The notes below the pieces were generated by a model. That model saw only the letters and a list, made by a program, of their open reading frames with translations, made no database searches and was not told the DNA's origin. DNA of 51,811 bases from Leptospira biflexa (GTDB lineage: Bacteria; Spirochaetota; Spirochaetia; Treponematales; Rectinemataceae): contig DYLX01000012.1 in assembly GCA_020721875.1 (NCBI GenBank), positions 1-51,811 on the forward strand. Direction: 5' to 3'. Position numbers and translations under genes: made by a program. This document shows, one piece after another, positions 39,218 through 48,122 of the stretch. How positions within the stretch are numbered: position 1 is the stretch's first letter; each line of letters starts with the position of its first letter.

Positions 39218-40531
39218 TTATTCCGCCCAGCGGTCTTCCCATTCGCCGACAATCGCGCTGACTTCACCGGCGTATACCGACAAAACCCTCTCGGGCGGAG
39301 TTTTCTCTTTTGAGAGCGCGTCGAACGCTTGCCGCGCGATCGTGAAAATCGATTTCTGTGCCTCATCGCGCGACTGCACAAAAGCTTCCTTGCTCGAGAG
39401 CGATCGGACACGGGGACGTCTCGCCCAGGTCGCGCGCGTCTTCCAATAGCGGTAGCCTGCCTCCGCACTCGACTCATCCACAAGGGGCTTCCAGATCGAG
39501 TAGAAGCGACCTCCCCAGAGCAGCGTCGGTTTATAAAGTGAAAGGCAGGGGTAGGGGGCACCGGTGTACCAGACAATGGCGCCGCCCGGTAAATACTCGA
39601 CCGCCAGGGAAGTAGTTGTGGCACTCTTGGGGTAGATTCCCGAATGCATGCAGAGATTCTTCATGCCCCCAAAGAGGGCACCAGGCTTCGCGCCACCTTC
39701 ATGCGACCTTAGAATTGCCACGAGCGACGCAAGCCCAGCCTCTGAGGAACTCTGCGCGGGAGCCGAAAGTCCCCCGCCAGAGGAAAGCGCCGCCGCCCTC
39801 ATAAGTCCCGCGAGCGAGGCTGAGCGCCGCTGCTCTCCCTTGGTAAACAGAAGGTATTTGCGGTCTTCGACATACTTTTTCCAGGAGTTCCGCTCGCCCT
39901 TGCGGCCGGGGTCTGCTTCATCCGAACAGGCGGCGCGCTCGTTGACCGGCGCGATCTCCTTGCGGGTTTGATTGTCGAGGCGCTTGTAGTCGTCTTCGAT
40001 ACAGTAGGTATTGGAAATCGCGTCCGCGATCATCGCCTTGCGCCAGGCCCATCGCTTGCCCGCTGTCTCGATAACATAGGCCTCTTCGTGATCGGTAGCG
40101 AGAAAACTATTGCTGTATACAAGCTTTCCCTTGTAAGCGCCATTCCCACCCTGTGGGTACTTCTCGACGAAGGAGGTGATAAAATCGACAGCCTCTTTCG
40201 CACTTGTGCAGGCCGAAAGCGCGGCGCGGAGAATGTCCATTCCGAGCACGCCTGACTCATCGGCTTTAAAGCGCGAGAATACCGCTTCATTGCCGATCGC
40301 GAGCCCCTGGCTGTTGATTCCCATCTCCCCTCCCTCCATCCACGATGGTTTTGAGAGGAGAAACGCATATCCCTTGTCGGCATATTCGATGGATTCGCGG
40401 ATTTTGGCGGTTCCGGGGTTTCGTGGTGCGTAGTACACCAGTGTTTGGGGCTCTTCGGGATGCCTGTCGGAATTCTTACCGAACACGAGCGGCTTACCCG
40501 AAATATCATGCAGGATCAGAGTATCACACAT
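39218..40531 (-). CDS. C69-family/secernin-like Ntn hydrolase
   Basis: This 437-aa protein begins MCDTL, placing Cys2 at the N-terminus after Met removal, as in the secernin/C69 dipeptidase Ntn-hydrolase family. A FGKNSDRHPEEPQTL block (about 17-31), NSQGLAIGNEAVFS (about 73-86) and SNSFLATDHEEAYVIET (about 140-156) follow the family pattern. It is cytoplasmic, with no signal. I chose the ATG at 40531 because AGGAGG lies 10 bases upstream; the GTG at 40540 is too close to that site and would bury the Cys. Family members hydrolyse dipeptides or penicillin-like amides; the substrate here is unknown. Confidence 0.82.
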   Translation of the reverse strand: MCDTLILHDISGKPLVFGKNSDRHPEEPQTLVYYAPRNPGTAKIRESIEYADKGYAFLLSKPSWMEGGEMGINSQGLAIGNEAVFSRFKADESGVLGMDILRAALSACTSAKEAVDFITSFVEKYPQGGNGAYKGKLVYSNSFLATDHEEAYVIETAGKRWAWRKAMIADAISNTYCIEDDYKRLDNQTRKEIAPVNERAACSDEADPGRKGERNSWKKYVEDRKYLLFTKGEQRRSASLAGLMRAAALSSGGGLSAPAQSSSEAGLASLVAILRSHEGGAKPGALFGGMKNLCMHSGIYPKSATTTSLAVEYLPGGAIVWYTGAPYPCLSLYKPTLLWGGRFYSIWKPLVDESSAEAGYRYWKTRATWARRPRVRSLSSKEAFVQSRDEAQKSIFTIARQAFDALSKEKTPPERVLSVYAGEVSAIVGEWEDRWAE

Positions 40532-40583
40532 GGCTTGCACACCTCCTCGGGAGATTTATCCCGCTGCAAGTCGTCCCTGATAT

Positions 40584-40611
40584 GGTATATCACGCACGAA
40601 TATTCACGCAA
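40584..40611 (-). promoter_or_regulatory. possible promoter of the C69-like operon
   Basis: On the minus strand TTGCGT (40606-40611), 16 bases, TATACC (40584-40589). It lies back-to-back with the start of the divergent TPR gene. Confidence 0.35.
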
Positions 40612-40641
40612 GCGAAAAACTATAGTATCCTTGCAAGAACA

Positions 40642-41526
40642 ATGCATGCAAAAAAGAAAAGAGCATTGCTGCCCCTCGCCTTGCTCTTCGTTGTGTTTCT
40701 CGCCGCAAGCGCGCCGGCACCAGCCTGCGCTCAAACGCAACCTCCCCGCCATCCTGAGTCCATCGGTCTTTTTCAGTTCTCCAGCGCAGGGACCAAGGCG
40801 AGTGTACCGGAACTTTTCCCGGGCGAACCTTTCCCACAAAACTTCAGTACCACTGACCGCAATTACTTTTGCCAGCTCCGCGACGAAACATATAACAGCG
40901 CACCACCGGAGGCGATAGAATCGCAGGCAACCTCCTTGCTGCAGAAAATAGCCCTTTTTTCAGGCACAGAAGCTGAGCGACTCCTGCTCCGATCGCGGGT
41001 GGCCTATTATGCCGGCCGTTGCTGGAATGAGCACAAGAATAAGAAAAAAGCCATCCCCTGGCTCGAGCACGCAGTCAGCATAGCTCAGGAACTCCTCAAG
41101 CTCGAGGGCGATACGCCGCGAGCTCTTGTGGTATACGCGGAGCCCCTGGGAGAGCTCAGCATTCTAAAGGACATTGCGTTTCTCGTAATGAATGGACCAA
41201 AGGTTGAACAGAGCGCTGCCAAAGCGCTAAACACCGACCCCGACAACATACGTGCCTTATTGCTCAAGGCAAACGCCCTCGCCTATCCGCCGCCCATCTG
41301 GGGCGGAAACTACCCGAAGGCCCTCGAGGCCTACGCGGCTATTCTGCAAAGTGCACCACCATCAGGCCTGCCCCCCGATACCCTCTTCGATCTCAGAGTT
41401 GGAATCGCCACTGCCTACGCGAATCTAAAGCAGCCTGAGTTGGCGCGCTGGTGGTTCAATGCCGCGCGCGAACTCTTCCCAAACAACATATACGCCACAC
41501 AGAAACTGGAGAAACTTCAGAAATGA
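40642..41526 (+). CDS. secreted TPR-like protein
   Basis: This 294-aa protein has an N-terminal signal (KKKR then hydrophobic residues 9-27, ending ACA before Q) and mostly helical repeats. Residues about 105-240 hold TPR-like units (SAAKALNTDPDNIRALLLKANALAYPP, GNYPKALEAYAAIL). No enzyme motif is seen. The end resembles spirochaetal TPR proteins linked to TRAP systems (TatT type), but this is a weak likeness. The ATG at 40642 lacks a ribosome site. The gene overlaps the next one as ATGA, so it probably works with the glycosyltransferase and acyltransferase. Confidence 0.65.
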   Translation: MHAKKKRALLPLALLFVVFLAASAPAPACAQTQPPRHPESIGLFQFSSAGTKASVPELFPGEPFPQNFSTTDRNYFCQLRDETYNSAPPEAIESQATSLLQKIALFSGTEAERLLLRSRVAYYAGRCWNEHKNKKKAIPWLEHAVSIAQELLKLEGDTPRALVVYAEPLGELSILKDIAFLVMNGPKVEQSAAKALNTDPDNIRALLLKANALAYPPPIWGGNYPKALEAYAAILQSAPPSGLPPDTLFDLRVGIATAYANLKQPELARWWFNAARELFPNNIYATQKLEKLQK

Positions 41527-42662
41527 TGAGCGTAATCCTTCATATCTATGGTATTGTCGTATTTGTCGCCTGTTGTATTTTTTTTCTCATCACGATAACC
41601 AACATCATCTGGCTTGCGCACACGCTGACCTCAGATCGAAAGAGAACCGGCCCCTCAGTTGCGGTGCTCGTCCCCGCCCGCAATGAGGCCACACGCATCG
41701 GCCCCTGCCTCGACTCACTGCTTAAGCAGGATTACTCGCCCTACCAGATCTATGTCATCGACGACAATTCCACCGACAACACCTGGGAAATTCTCCGAGA
41801 TTATATGCTGCGCTATCCGAGAAAGCTGAAGGCATTCAAGGCTGAACCCCTTCCAAGCGGCTGGTATGGGAAGCCGCACGCCCTGCAAGAGTTGTCTCAG
41901 CATGTCGAAGAAGAGTATCTCCTGTGCACTGACGCCGACACCACCCATAGACCCGACTCCATCAGCAAAGCAATGGCCGTCGCGGAGAAATACCACGCCG
42001 ATCTTGTGACAGGCTATGTATACCATCTCATGACGACCTTCGCTGAAGCCACGGTCGAACCTTCGATCTATATCCTCACGATGTTCATTTTGCCGCTCTA
42101 CCTTATTCCCTATACTAAATCGCACGTGTTCAGCCACGCGATAGGCCAGTTTATGTGTTTCAAGCGCGACTTTTTTAAAAGGATCGGCGGCTTTGAAGAG
42201 GTACGGCATCAGGCGACCGAAGATGTAAAGATGGCGAGGGTCGTAAAGAAACATGGTGGAAGAATAGCTTTTGTCGACCTGAAAGATACTGTTGAATGCC
42301 GCATGTATACGACATACAGAGATGCGATTCAGGGTATTGCGAAAAACGCCTATGATTATCTCGGCAAAAATTTCGTTATCCTGTTTCTGGGGACCGTGGC
42401 CGTGCCGCTCATCTTTTTTATCCCGGTTATCGTATGCTTTATAGACATACCCTGGCTCGGCCCTGCACTCCCTTTCCTGAGGGCATCGGCAATCCTTTCA
42501 TTTTATACATGGGTGCTCCAAACCATCGACCGCCGCCTTCCCTGGTATGTGGCATTCATCTATCCGCTTGTGCTCGTAAACGCTCTGTCCTCACTCTGGC
42601 GAGGCTTCCATTTGGTGAACAAAGAAGGCGGGATCGAATGGAAGGGTAGAAAAGTAAGATGA
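41523..42662 (+). CDS. family 2 membrane glycosyltransferase
   Basis: This 379-aa enzyme has one N-terminal helix (residues 7-30), a GT2 catalytic domain and three or four C-terminal helices (about 290-360). The sugar-nucleotide site VAVLVPARNEATRI...VIDDNSTDNT, the metal site TDADTTH and the catalytic TED plus QATEDVKMARVVKKHG...CRMYTT are visible. The domain order matches the CrtQ/CruC/HpnB type that glycosylates lipids in the membrane. The ATG at 41523 overlaps the TPR stop, and its stop overlaps the acyltransferase start, so the three are translationally coupled. Confidence 0.85.
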   Translation: MMSVILHIYGIVVFVACCIFFLITITNIIWLAHTLTSDRKRTGPSVAVLVPARNEATRIGPCLDSLLKQDYSPYQIYVIDDNSTDNTWEILRDYMLRYPRKLKAFKAEPLPSGWYGKPHALQELSQHVEEEYLLCTDADTTHRPDSISKAMAVAEKYHADLVTGYVYHLMTTFAEATVEPSIYILTMFILPLYLIPYTKSHVFSHAIGQFMCFKRDFFKRIGGFEEVRHQATEDVKMARVVKKHGGRIAFVDLKDTVECRMYTTYRDAIQGIAKNAYDYLGKNFVILFLGTVAVPLIFFIPVIVCFIDIPWLGPALPFLRASAILSFYTWVLQTIDRRLPWYVAFIYPLVLVNALSSLWRGFHLVNKEGGIEWKGRKVR

Positions 42663-43402
42663 GGTATCATAAGGGTGCGCCGCTTGTCTCCGATTCGAAT
42701 CTCAAGCGCCTTATCGGAGATATGCTTATTGCGCTGATAGCTGCCATTGGATGGCCGCTCTGCCGGGCTCTCTACCATATCGAGATACGCAGAGCCTGGC
42801 CTGAAGGCCACCGCCACGCGCTGCCAAGGCGCGCTATTCTTGTGAGCAACCACTGCATGCCTCTCGATCCACTTTTCCATGGATTATCAATTTTCCCGCG
42901 CCGCACATGGTATACCCTGCTCGAAGAAACCTGCGAAGCACCCGTAGTGGGGACATTTGTGAGAACATTAGGCGGTATACCCCTTCCACGCAGTAAAAAT
43001 CGCCTCCAAGATATCGAGAATGCCGTGGCCTATGGGCTGCGGACACGGGGCCTTGTGCACTTCTACCCCGAAGGCGAATGCTTCCTGGGCAATCAAAAAA
43101 TTCTGCAATTTAAGGCGGGCGCCGCGTATTTTGCGATACGATTCGGCGTACCTGTCGTGCCGATCGTGACGGTATTGCAGCGCCTACACGGCCTCGGCTC
43201 GAACTTGATCAAGGTCAGCGTGTGCGTACTTCCGCCGCTTCCGCCGCCTCCGCCCGAGAAAAGCCCGCACGCGATGCTCGAGAGCTCCATCCGCTTTTCA
43301 GATCAGATCCACGACCTCATGCAGGCCGAAATCGAGCATGTAGGCGGCGATCCATCGCTCTATCGGGGACCTATGCCGAGAATTAAAGGTATCAACGACT
43401 GA
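42659..43402 (+). CDS. PlsC-type acyltransferase
   Basis: This 247-aa membrane-associated protein belongs to the lysophosphatidate acyltransferase-like superfamily. The catalytic NHxxxxD box is SNHCMPLDPL (about residues 63-72), with the glycerol/acceptor box FYPEGE (about 135-140), where the usual EGTR is replaced by EGEC. A proline-rich stretch (PPLPPPPPEK) lies near residue 200. ATGA overlap with the glycosyltransferase suggests that it acylates the glycosylated lipid, as CruD or CrtO do, rather than making phosphatidic acid. Confidence 0.8.
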   Translation: MRYHKGAPLVSDSNLKRLIGDMLIALIAAIGWPLCRALYHIEIRRAWPEGHRHALPRRAILVSNHCMPLDPLFHGLSIFPRRTWYTLLEETCEAPVVGTFVRTLGGIPLPRSKNRLQDIENAVAYGLRTRGLVHFYPEGECFLGNQKILQFKAGAAYFAIRFGVPVVPIVTVLQRLHGLGSNLIKVSVCVLPPLPPPPPEKSPHAMLESSIRFSDQIHDLMQAEIEHVGGDPSLYRGPMPRIKGIND

Positions 43403-43420
43403 GTTTCAAGATCTTTCAAA

Positions 43421-44302
43421 TCAGGGTTTGATCCGTAATCCGAGACAGGTTCCCACTGCGCGTTGATTGCCTGGAATTCCATCGTGGATGGGGACGTTGC
43501 CGAGCACAACTCGACCATCGCTTCGAAGCGCCATCGCGGTTGAACCGCCTCCATCGAGAATGAGTCCGTTTTCCGCACCTAGGAGGTTGAGGAGCAGTCC
43601 TGTCTCATACTCTGTGGTACCGACGCTCGCAGCGCGCCGTCCGTCGACGACAAGCATATAGAGCACCTTGCCGCTCGCGTCTGCGCCGAGCGCGGTTCGT
43701 GGATGCCGCTGCGGGTGAATGCCGACTGCGCGCCCACTCTTGAGTACTACAAAGAATCCGCCCACCGCGTTGTACACCGCGCTGAGATCTCGGATATCGC
43801 GCTGCTCGACGATAGAGATGGCGTTTTCCGGGCTAATGAGCGCGGCGGCATAGCGCGGATCAGGATGGGCGACCACTCGCCCCGCCGAAACCGCGATACC
43901 GGAAATTGTGCGGGGCTCTCCTTCGGCGGTTGACACAGGGCTGAAGGGGTTGGCGTTGATCGTCACCACCGAGCCGCTCTGCGCGGCGAATGTCGTAACT
44001 TTGTTCGAAGGTATGACGCCTACGCGTTCCCCTGGCGCGCTCACGCATATCTCGATTGTTGGATCGTTAAGATCGGCGCGAATCGCGGTAAATTCCAGCG
44101 CAGGACTGGCGACGCTCCCGAAGAGAATCTGAATACTTTTGGCATAGGGACTCCAGACCGGCGTAAGGCTTTCCAGTGTCGCAAAATGTTGTCGCTCGAT
44201 ACCAGGAGTGGTTCTCAGGTAGGGGACACTCGCGCAGGACGAGAACAGCATGAAGAGCGCGACGATCGCGAGGAGGCAAAAACCTCTCACGAGGTGGCTC
44301 AT
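43421..44302 (-). CDS. phosphodiester glycosidase (NAGPA/DUF2233) lipoprotein
   Basis: This 293-aa protein has a lipoprotein-like signal (MSHLVRGF, hydrophobic stretch, FSSC) and the phosphodiester glycosidase domain. Family strings include NANPF (about 118-122), SGIAVSAGRVV, RTALGADASGKVLYMLVVDGRR and the end motif GLILDGGGSTAMAL. Such enzymes remove sugar caps from phosphodiesters or act in exopolysaccharide turnover. The start is uncertain. ATG 44302 gives a classic signal but has no ribosome site. ATG 44419 has a GGAGAG site but adds a His/Arg/Cys-rich, non-conserved leader. Confidence 0.78.
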   Translation of the reverse strand: MSHLVRGFCLLAIVALFMLFSSCASVPYLRTTPGIERQHFATLESLTPVWSPYAKSIQILFGSVASPALEFTAIRADLNDPTIEICVSAPGERVGVIPSNKVTTFAAQSGSVVTINANPFSPVSTAEGEPRTISGIAVSAGRVVAHPDPRYAAALISPENAISIVEQRDIRDLSAVYNAVGGFFVVLKSGRAVGIHPQRHPRTALGADASGKVLYMLVVDGRRAASVGTTEYETGLLLNLLGAENGLILDGGGSTAMALRSDGRVVLGNVPIHDGIPGNQRAVGTCLGLRIKP

Positions 44303-44474
44303 TCCATAGCCGCAACTGAGACTGTAGCGGTGGTGGCGGCAATTGTAGCGACTGTGCGAATGCCTGCACATGAGTCCGACACGCGGATTGTGCAGGAGAA
44401 AACCCACAGACTCGCCCATCCTCTCTCCTATCGCCGCGCCGCCGCTAGGACGCCGCCACGCCGAACCACTGCGC

Positions 44475-46283
44475 CTACAAGAACAGCTTCAGCGACAGCG
44501 CAAAGATATTCTTCCAGCCGATGGCGACGAGGGCGGGGCGGCCTGCGCCTGTTCCATCGACCGACCAGGTGTATGCAAGGCCGTAGCTTGCTCCGAGCTC
44601 GAGGGGAATCGCGACGCCGAAGAGATCTGGCGGCGTGAGCGGGCGCCATGCGATATTGATGTTCCCGATGTGGCTGAAATCGTAGATACCATCGTGGAGG
44701 AAGTTTTTGTTGTATGAGTAAAGCTGGTTGTAATCCATATAATCGTTGACATTGCCGAAAATCTCCGGTTGCCCCGCCACCCAGTCGGCCTGCGGATTAT
44801 CGCCGTGCCGCACAAAACTGTACTTGAGCCCCACCCTCCAGCCCGGTGTCGGCGTCATATCGAGCCTCACAAGGAACTCATCGGAGTTCGGCGGGAGATA
44901 GTACCCGAGATTCTCGCCGTCCTGTGTGTAGGAAGTGTCCACCCGGAGCCGGTAATCCGGATACCAGGTCGGATAGTGCGAATAGACAAAGGGTTCGATC
45001 TTAGTGTACTGCGCAGTGAGTGTCGCGAAGGCGAGCCCAGGCAACGGAATCTTCGCGCCGCCCTGCAGTGCGAACATGTTGCGCGCTTTGGTGAAGAGCT
45101 GCGATAGATTGGTAATCTCCATCTCGTCGGTGTAGAACGACCCATAGAACTTGCCGATGTTCGGCACGAGCACCTGGCCATCCACCTGCACACCGAGATT
45201 GTCGACATCGGCGAGCTGGTTCTGATACATCACCGAGAAGAGCAGCGGCGAGAAGTAGCCGAGTTCGAAGCGCTTGGCGCCGATTAGCGAGCTCGTCGCC
45301 GAGATCGTGAGCCAGTCGGTGGGGAAGAGCTCCATGCGCTGGAGTCCGAGCATCTTCTGGTACGAAAGGGCGGTGAAATCCCCTGCAGAATCCTTCGACG
45401 TACTCTTCTCGTTTCCTCCATTTTCCCAATTCGTGAGCGACCCCACCAGCCCCGAGATCGCGAAGAACTTCGAGGGGCGGAACACAGTCTCAAAGCCCAC
45501 AAACGGCCGCGCCGTGCCCGAGAGCGAGAACGATCCTGAGCCCACGCCCCAATCGCGCCGGAATCGCGAGAGCCGCACCAAGAGCGAACCGCTATCGGTC
45601 TCCGCTGCGATATCTTCACGGATATCGTTGCTCGCCGTGGGGTAATCAAGCGTACCGTCGGAATAGCGTGGCGTCCCAAACCAGATGTGCCCTGCATCCC
45701 ACTCCTTCGTGAACTCGTAAGGGAGGTAAAGGCTCTTTTCAATCTTATCGAAGGTAAAGCCCGCCTCGCCCTTGAGCGAGAGCCAGGGAAGGGGATCGCC
45801 CTTCAGATAGGGCACCCAGCGCGAAGTGAGCTGCCAAAGATCCTTGAGCGCAGCCGAGCCAGAGCCCGCGACGAAGTCGTAAAGCCCGCCCGCGTCGAAT
45901 CTCGTTGTCGCCTCCACGCGGATACCCGCCTGTGCGATTCCGCCTGCATCCTTCCAGAGCGAAGTCTCGACACCCTTTCCCGCCGCGAACTCCTTCGCGT
46001 ATTGGCGGATCATGGTCTGCTCGGCAGGCGAAAAAGCATCCATATGCCCCAGCATGGTGGCGAGAAGCTCGGCGACCTGCTGACTCGTGTAGGGCTTCAC
46101 CGAGGAGAGCCGCGTTACTATACCACGCAGCTCGGCGGTCTCGATGACCGCGTATACCGGGTGCCCAAGCTCTACTGCCAAATGCCCCTGCGCAACGAGG
46201 GGTGTGAGGGCGCTCATGAACAGCACGCACCGCGCGATGAGCGCAAGCGCCGCGCGGAGCGGCAATACACGCGTTTTTTTCAT
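44475..46283 (-). CDS. outer-membrane protein, capsule-assembly Wzi-like
   Basis: This 602-aa protein has a signal peptide (residues 1-31), a helical N-terminal region with VELGHPVYAVIETAELRG (about 37-54), and a long strand-rich body with aromatic and glycine residues at alternating positions (about 120-600), as in an outer-membrane barrel. The N-terminal region and overall plan resemble spirochaetal capsule assembly Wzi-type proteins. The C-terminus ends in aromatic/Leu residues (SLKLFL), typical of barrels. The ATG at 46283 has AGGAAA upstream and overlaps the metallohydrolase stop as ATGA. Confidence 0.7.
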   Translation of the reverse strand: MKKTRVLPLRAALALIARCVLFMSALTPLVAQGHLAVELGHPVYAVIETAELRGIVTRLSSVKPYTSQQVAELLATMLGHMDAFSPAEQTMIRQYAKEFAAGKGVETSLWKDAGGIAQAGIRVEATTRFDAGGLYDFVAGSGSAALKDLWQLTSRWVPYLKGDPLPWLSLKGEAGFTFDKIEKSLYLPYEFTKEWDAGHIWFGTPRYSDGTLDYPTASNDIREDIAAETDSGSLLVRLSRFRRDWGVGSGSFSLSGTARPFVGFETVFRPSKFFAISGLVGSLTNWENGGNEKSTSKDSAGDFTALSYQKMLGLQRMELFPTDWLTISATSSLIGAKRFELGYFSPLLFSVMYQNQLADVDNLGVQVDGQVLVPNIGKFYGSFYTDEMEITNLSQLFTKARNMFALQGGAKIPLPGLAFATLTAQYTKIEPFVYSHYPTWYPDYRLRVDTSYTQDGENLGYYLPPNSDEFLVRLDMTPTPGWRVGLKYSFVRHGDNPQADWVAGQPEIFGNVNDYMDYNQLYSYNKNFLHDGIYDFSHIGNINIAWRPLTPPDLFGVAIPLELGASYGLAYTWSVDGTGAGRPALVAIGWKNIFALSLKLFL

Positions 46284-47350
46284 TGTGGTTTCCTGAATAT
46301 CATTCTGTTACGCTCAAATCCATATTCGAGCCGCCCTTGATCGCAGAGCCAAGAGAGGTATGAGCGGATGGTCGATCCGACGAGCACATGCTGCTCGGCG
46401 TTGAGCGCGATATTGTAGCGCGCGCATACACCAGCCACGATATCTTCAAGGGAGGCGTCAGCCACAAAGCTTGGTGTAGATTCCGCATGCGAATCGCCAC
46501 CGAGAGTCCCTGAAGCTGCGCCCGCAGGCCCTTCCGCCGCGAGCTTGACGATATACTCCGCGATCTCGTAAATCTTGTCACGATTGAGTGCGACGAGGGG
46601 CTTGATGTCGCGAACCGGTTCGGCATGGGAGGGCACAAACCATTCAGCCTCGGCATGCTCGAGCATCGAAAGCGTCTCGAGTTCAGCCGCCAGATCGTAG
46701 AAGAAATACACGCCATATTTTTCGATAATAGGGGCGCCGGCGAGTGCGTCCGCGATAAAAAACACCCCGTCGGGTGTCTTCGCGCCGACCATGCCGAAGT
46801 AGTGGCCTGGAAGCGCGACGATACTGAGCGTGTCGGCGCCGATGCTGAGCGCTCCCAGGTGCGTGTCGGCGCCGCTACCCTTAGACGGGGCGATACGCGG
46901 CGCGGAAATTCGCGGCGCACCACGCTCATCGAGCCCAAGCGCGCAAGGAGGCTCGAGGATATGCGTCGCTCGGGAAGGGGGCGCCATCAGGAATTTATTA
47001 CGGATGGCTTTCTGCGGATAGCCTCCCGCAAGAAACGAAGGTTCAAGCTGTGGAAACCGAAGAAACGCAGCCTCAATCTCCGTCGCCACAATCGCGCATC
47101 CGGTACGCCGCCATACAAAAGCATTTCCCCCGCAGTGGTCCGCATTCGAGTGCGTGTTGAGGAGCGCCGTCAATCGCAGGCCCAAGCGCTCGGCTTCACG
47201 AACCACGCGACGCCCCGCGTCCTCATCGCCCCCAGAATCAATCGCTACTGCGAAAGCGCCTTCGTCCTGCCCGAATGCATAGAGCCCAAGGTTGGTCGGA
47301 CCTCGCGCGATAAAGGTAGTTCCCGTGAGTCGTTCAAAATGAATAGCCAT
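46280..47350 (-). CDS. metallo-beta-lactamase-fold hydrolase with helical C-terminal domain
   Basis: This 356-aa cytoplasmic protein carries the MBL fold. The metal-binding motif is THSNADHCGG (about residues 66-75), in which Asn replaces the usual second His of HxHxDH. The PGHYFGMVG loop and the ADALAG Asp follow. Residues about 270-356 form a winged-helix-like domain (about 300-350: IVAGVCARYNI...STIRSYLSWLCDQGRL). The substrate is unknown. The start lies 9 bases after the GNAT stop, with no clear ribosome site but a -10-like element, so it may also be made from its own promoter. It overlaps the outer-membrane gene. Confidence 0.78.
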   Translation of the reverse strand: MAIHFERLTGTTFIARGPTNLGLYAFGQDEGAFAVAIDSGGDEDAGRRVVREAERLGLRLTALLNTHSNADHCGGNAFVWRRTGCAIVATEIEAAFLRFPQLEPSFLAGGYPQKAIRNKFLMAPPSRATHILEPPCALGLDERGAPRISAPRIAPSKGSGADTHLGALSIGADTLSIVALPGHYFGMVGAKTPDGVFFIADALAGAPIIEKYGVYFFYDLAAELETLSMLEHAEAEWFVPSHAEPVRDIKPLVALNRDKIYEIAEYIVKLAAEGPAGAASGTLGGDSHAESTPSFVADASLEDIVAGVCARYNIALNAEQHVLVGSTIRSYLSWLCDQGRLEYGFERNRMIFRKPQ

Positions 47351-47356
47351 GGACTA

Positions 47357-47385
47357 TTGTTACCGCGAACCGACGGCGGGCGCAA
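47357..47385 (-). promoter_or_regulatory. possible internal promoter of the MBL-fold gene
   Basis: On the minus strand TTGCGC (47380-47385), 17 bases, TAACAA (47357-47362). The -10 overlaps the GNAT stop codon and ends 6 bases before the ATG at 47350, where no ribosome site is visible. Confidence 0.3.
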
Positions 47386-47815
47386 GTTTCTTCACATAGG
47401 TGTACTGCGTCTTCGTGCGCTCGAAACCCATGCCCTCGTAGAAGCGGTGCGCCTCGATTCTGACGATATTCGTTTTGAGTCTGAGGCCCGGAAGCCCCTT
47501 CTCGGAAGTCCAGCGCTCAGCCTCAGCCATCAGCGCGTGCCCGACACCCTCCCCCCGATGCGTCTCGTCCACCACGAAGCCTGAGATTTCGGCAAATTTT
47601 TCAATGTAAAAGTGATCGACAATCTCGATACTCGTCCAACCGATTACCTGGGTTTCGAGTTCCGCGACAATCACACGCCGCTCGTCCGAATCGATGTAAC
47701 GCGGAAGGCGCGCCCGCACTTCATCGGCGATAGTAGGATATCCGAGCTGTTCAGAGAGAATAGCAAGCTCTGGACTATCGTCGAGCCTGGCGCTCCGAAT
47801 CAGAAGAGAAGACAT
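47360..47815 (-). CDS. GNAT-family N-acetyltransferase
   Basis: This 151-aa protein has the GNAT layout. The acetyl-CoA site SGFVVDETHRGEGVGHALMAEAE spans about residues 78-100 (R/Q-GxG loop as RGEGVG), and RFYEGMGFERT near 127-137 is the C-terminal strand and helix. The ATG at 47815 has a GGAGG site 6-8 bases upstream. A longer frame to 47857 lacks one. It is the first gene of a minus-strand set with the MBL-fold, outer-membrane and glycosidase genes. The acceptor is unknown. Confidence 0.85.
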   Translation of the reverse strand: MSSLLIRSARLDDSPELAILSEQLGYPTIADEVRARLPRYIDSDERRVIVAELETQVIGWTSIEIVDHFYIEKFAEISGFVVDETHRGEGVGHALMAEAERWTSEKGLPGLRLKTNIVRIEAHRFYEGMGFERTKTQYTYVKKLAPAVGSR

Positions 47816-48122
47816 TCGAGCCTCCATATTCGGGCGGAAGAGCGGTGCCGTAAACACAGGCAGAAGTGAACTAAGCCAACGACCAACAGCCCTCGCTCAA
47901 CATTATAACGGTAAGTCGCACATTCCCGTCGCCCGTGTACAAAAAGCCCCCATGCAAAAGTCGGCATCGGGGGGTAGGGTTGGCCGCTGGGGTTGGGGGG
48001 AATAGCGGCACAAAAACCGACACCGAACTATCGCACGAGGGCAAATACAGTATACCAAAGACCCAGCGAGCCTTCAAGGCCATACAGAACAGGCTGTACA
48101 AAGCTCCGCGAAAAGGCTTTTC
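47816..48122. other. non-coding spacer downstream of tex
   Basis: This 307-base spacer has no supported gene. It contains the tex terminator at 47941-47974, a G-rich stretch (about 47968-48000) and, just after the tex stop, short CTTTT/GCGAAAAGGC-like inverted bits. A GNAT promoter may lie within it, but none stands out. Confidence 0.5.
47941..47974 (-). terminator. terminator of tex
   Basis: On the minus strand a C-rich/G-rich stem with one bulge (about 9 bp, 8-base loop) ends in TTTTT. It lies about 150 bases after the tex stop and before GNAT. Confidence 0.65.

Noticed and set aside
44302..44419. start of the phosphodiester glycosidase at 44419
   Set aside because: Its ribosome site is better, but it adds a His/Arg/Cys-rich leader that would mask the lipoprotein signal. 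It is kept only as an alternative.
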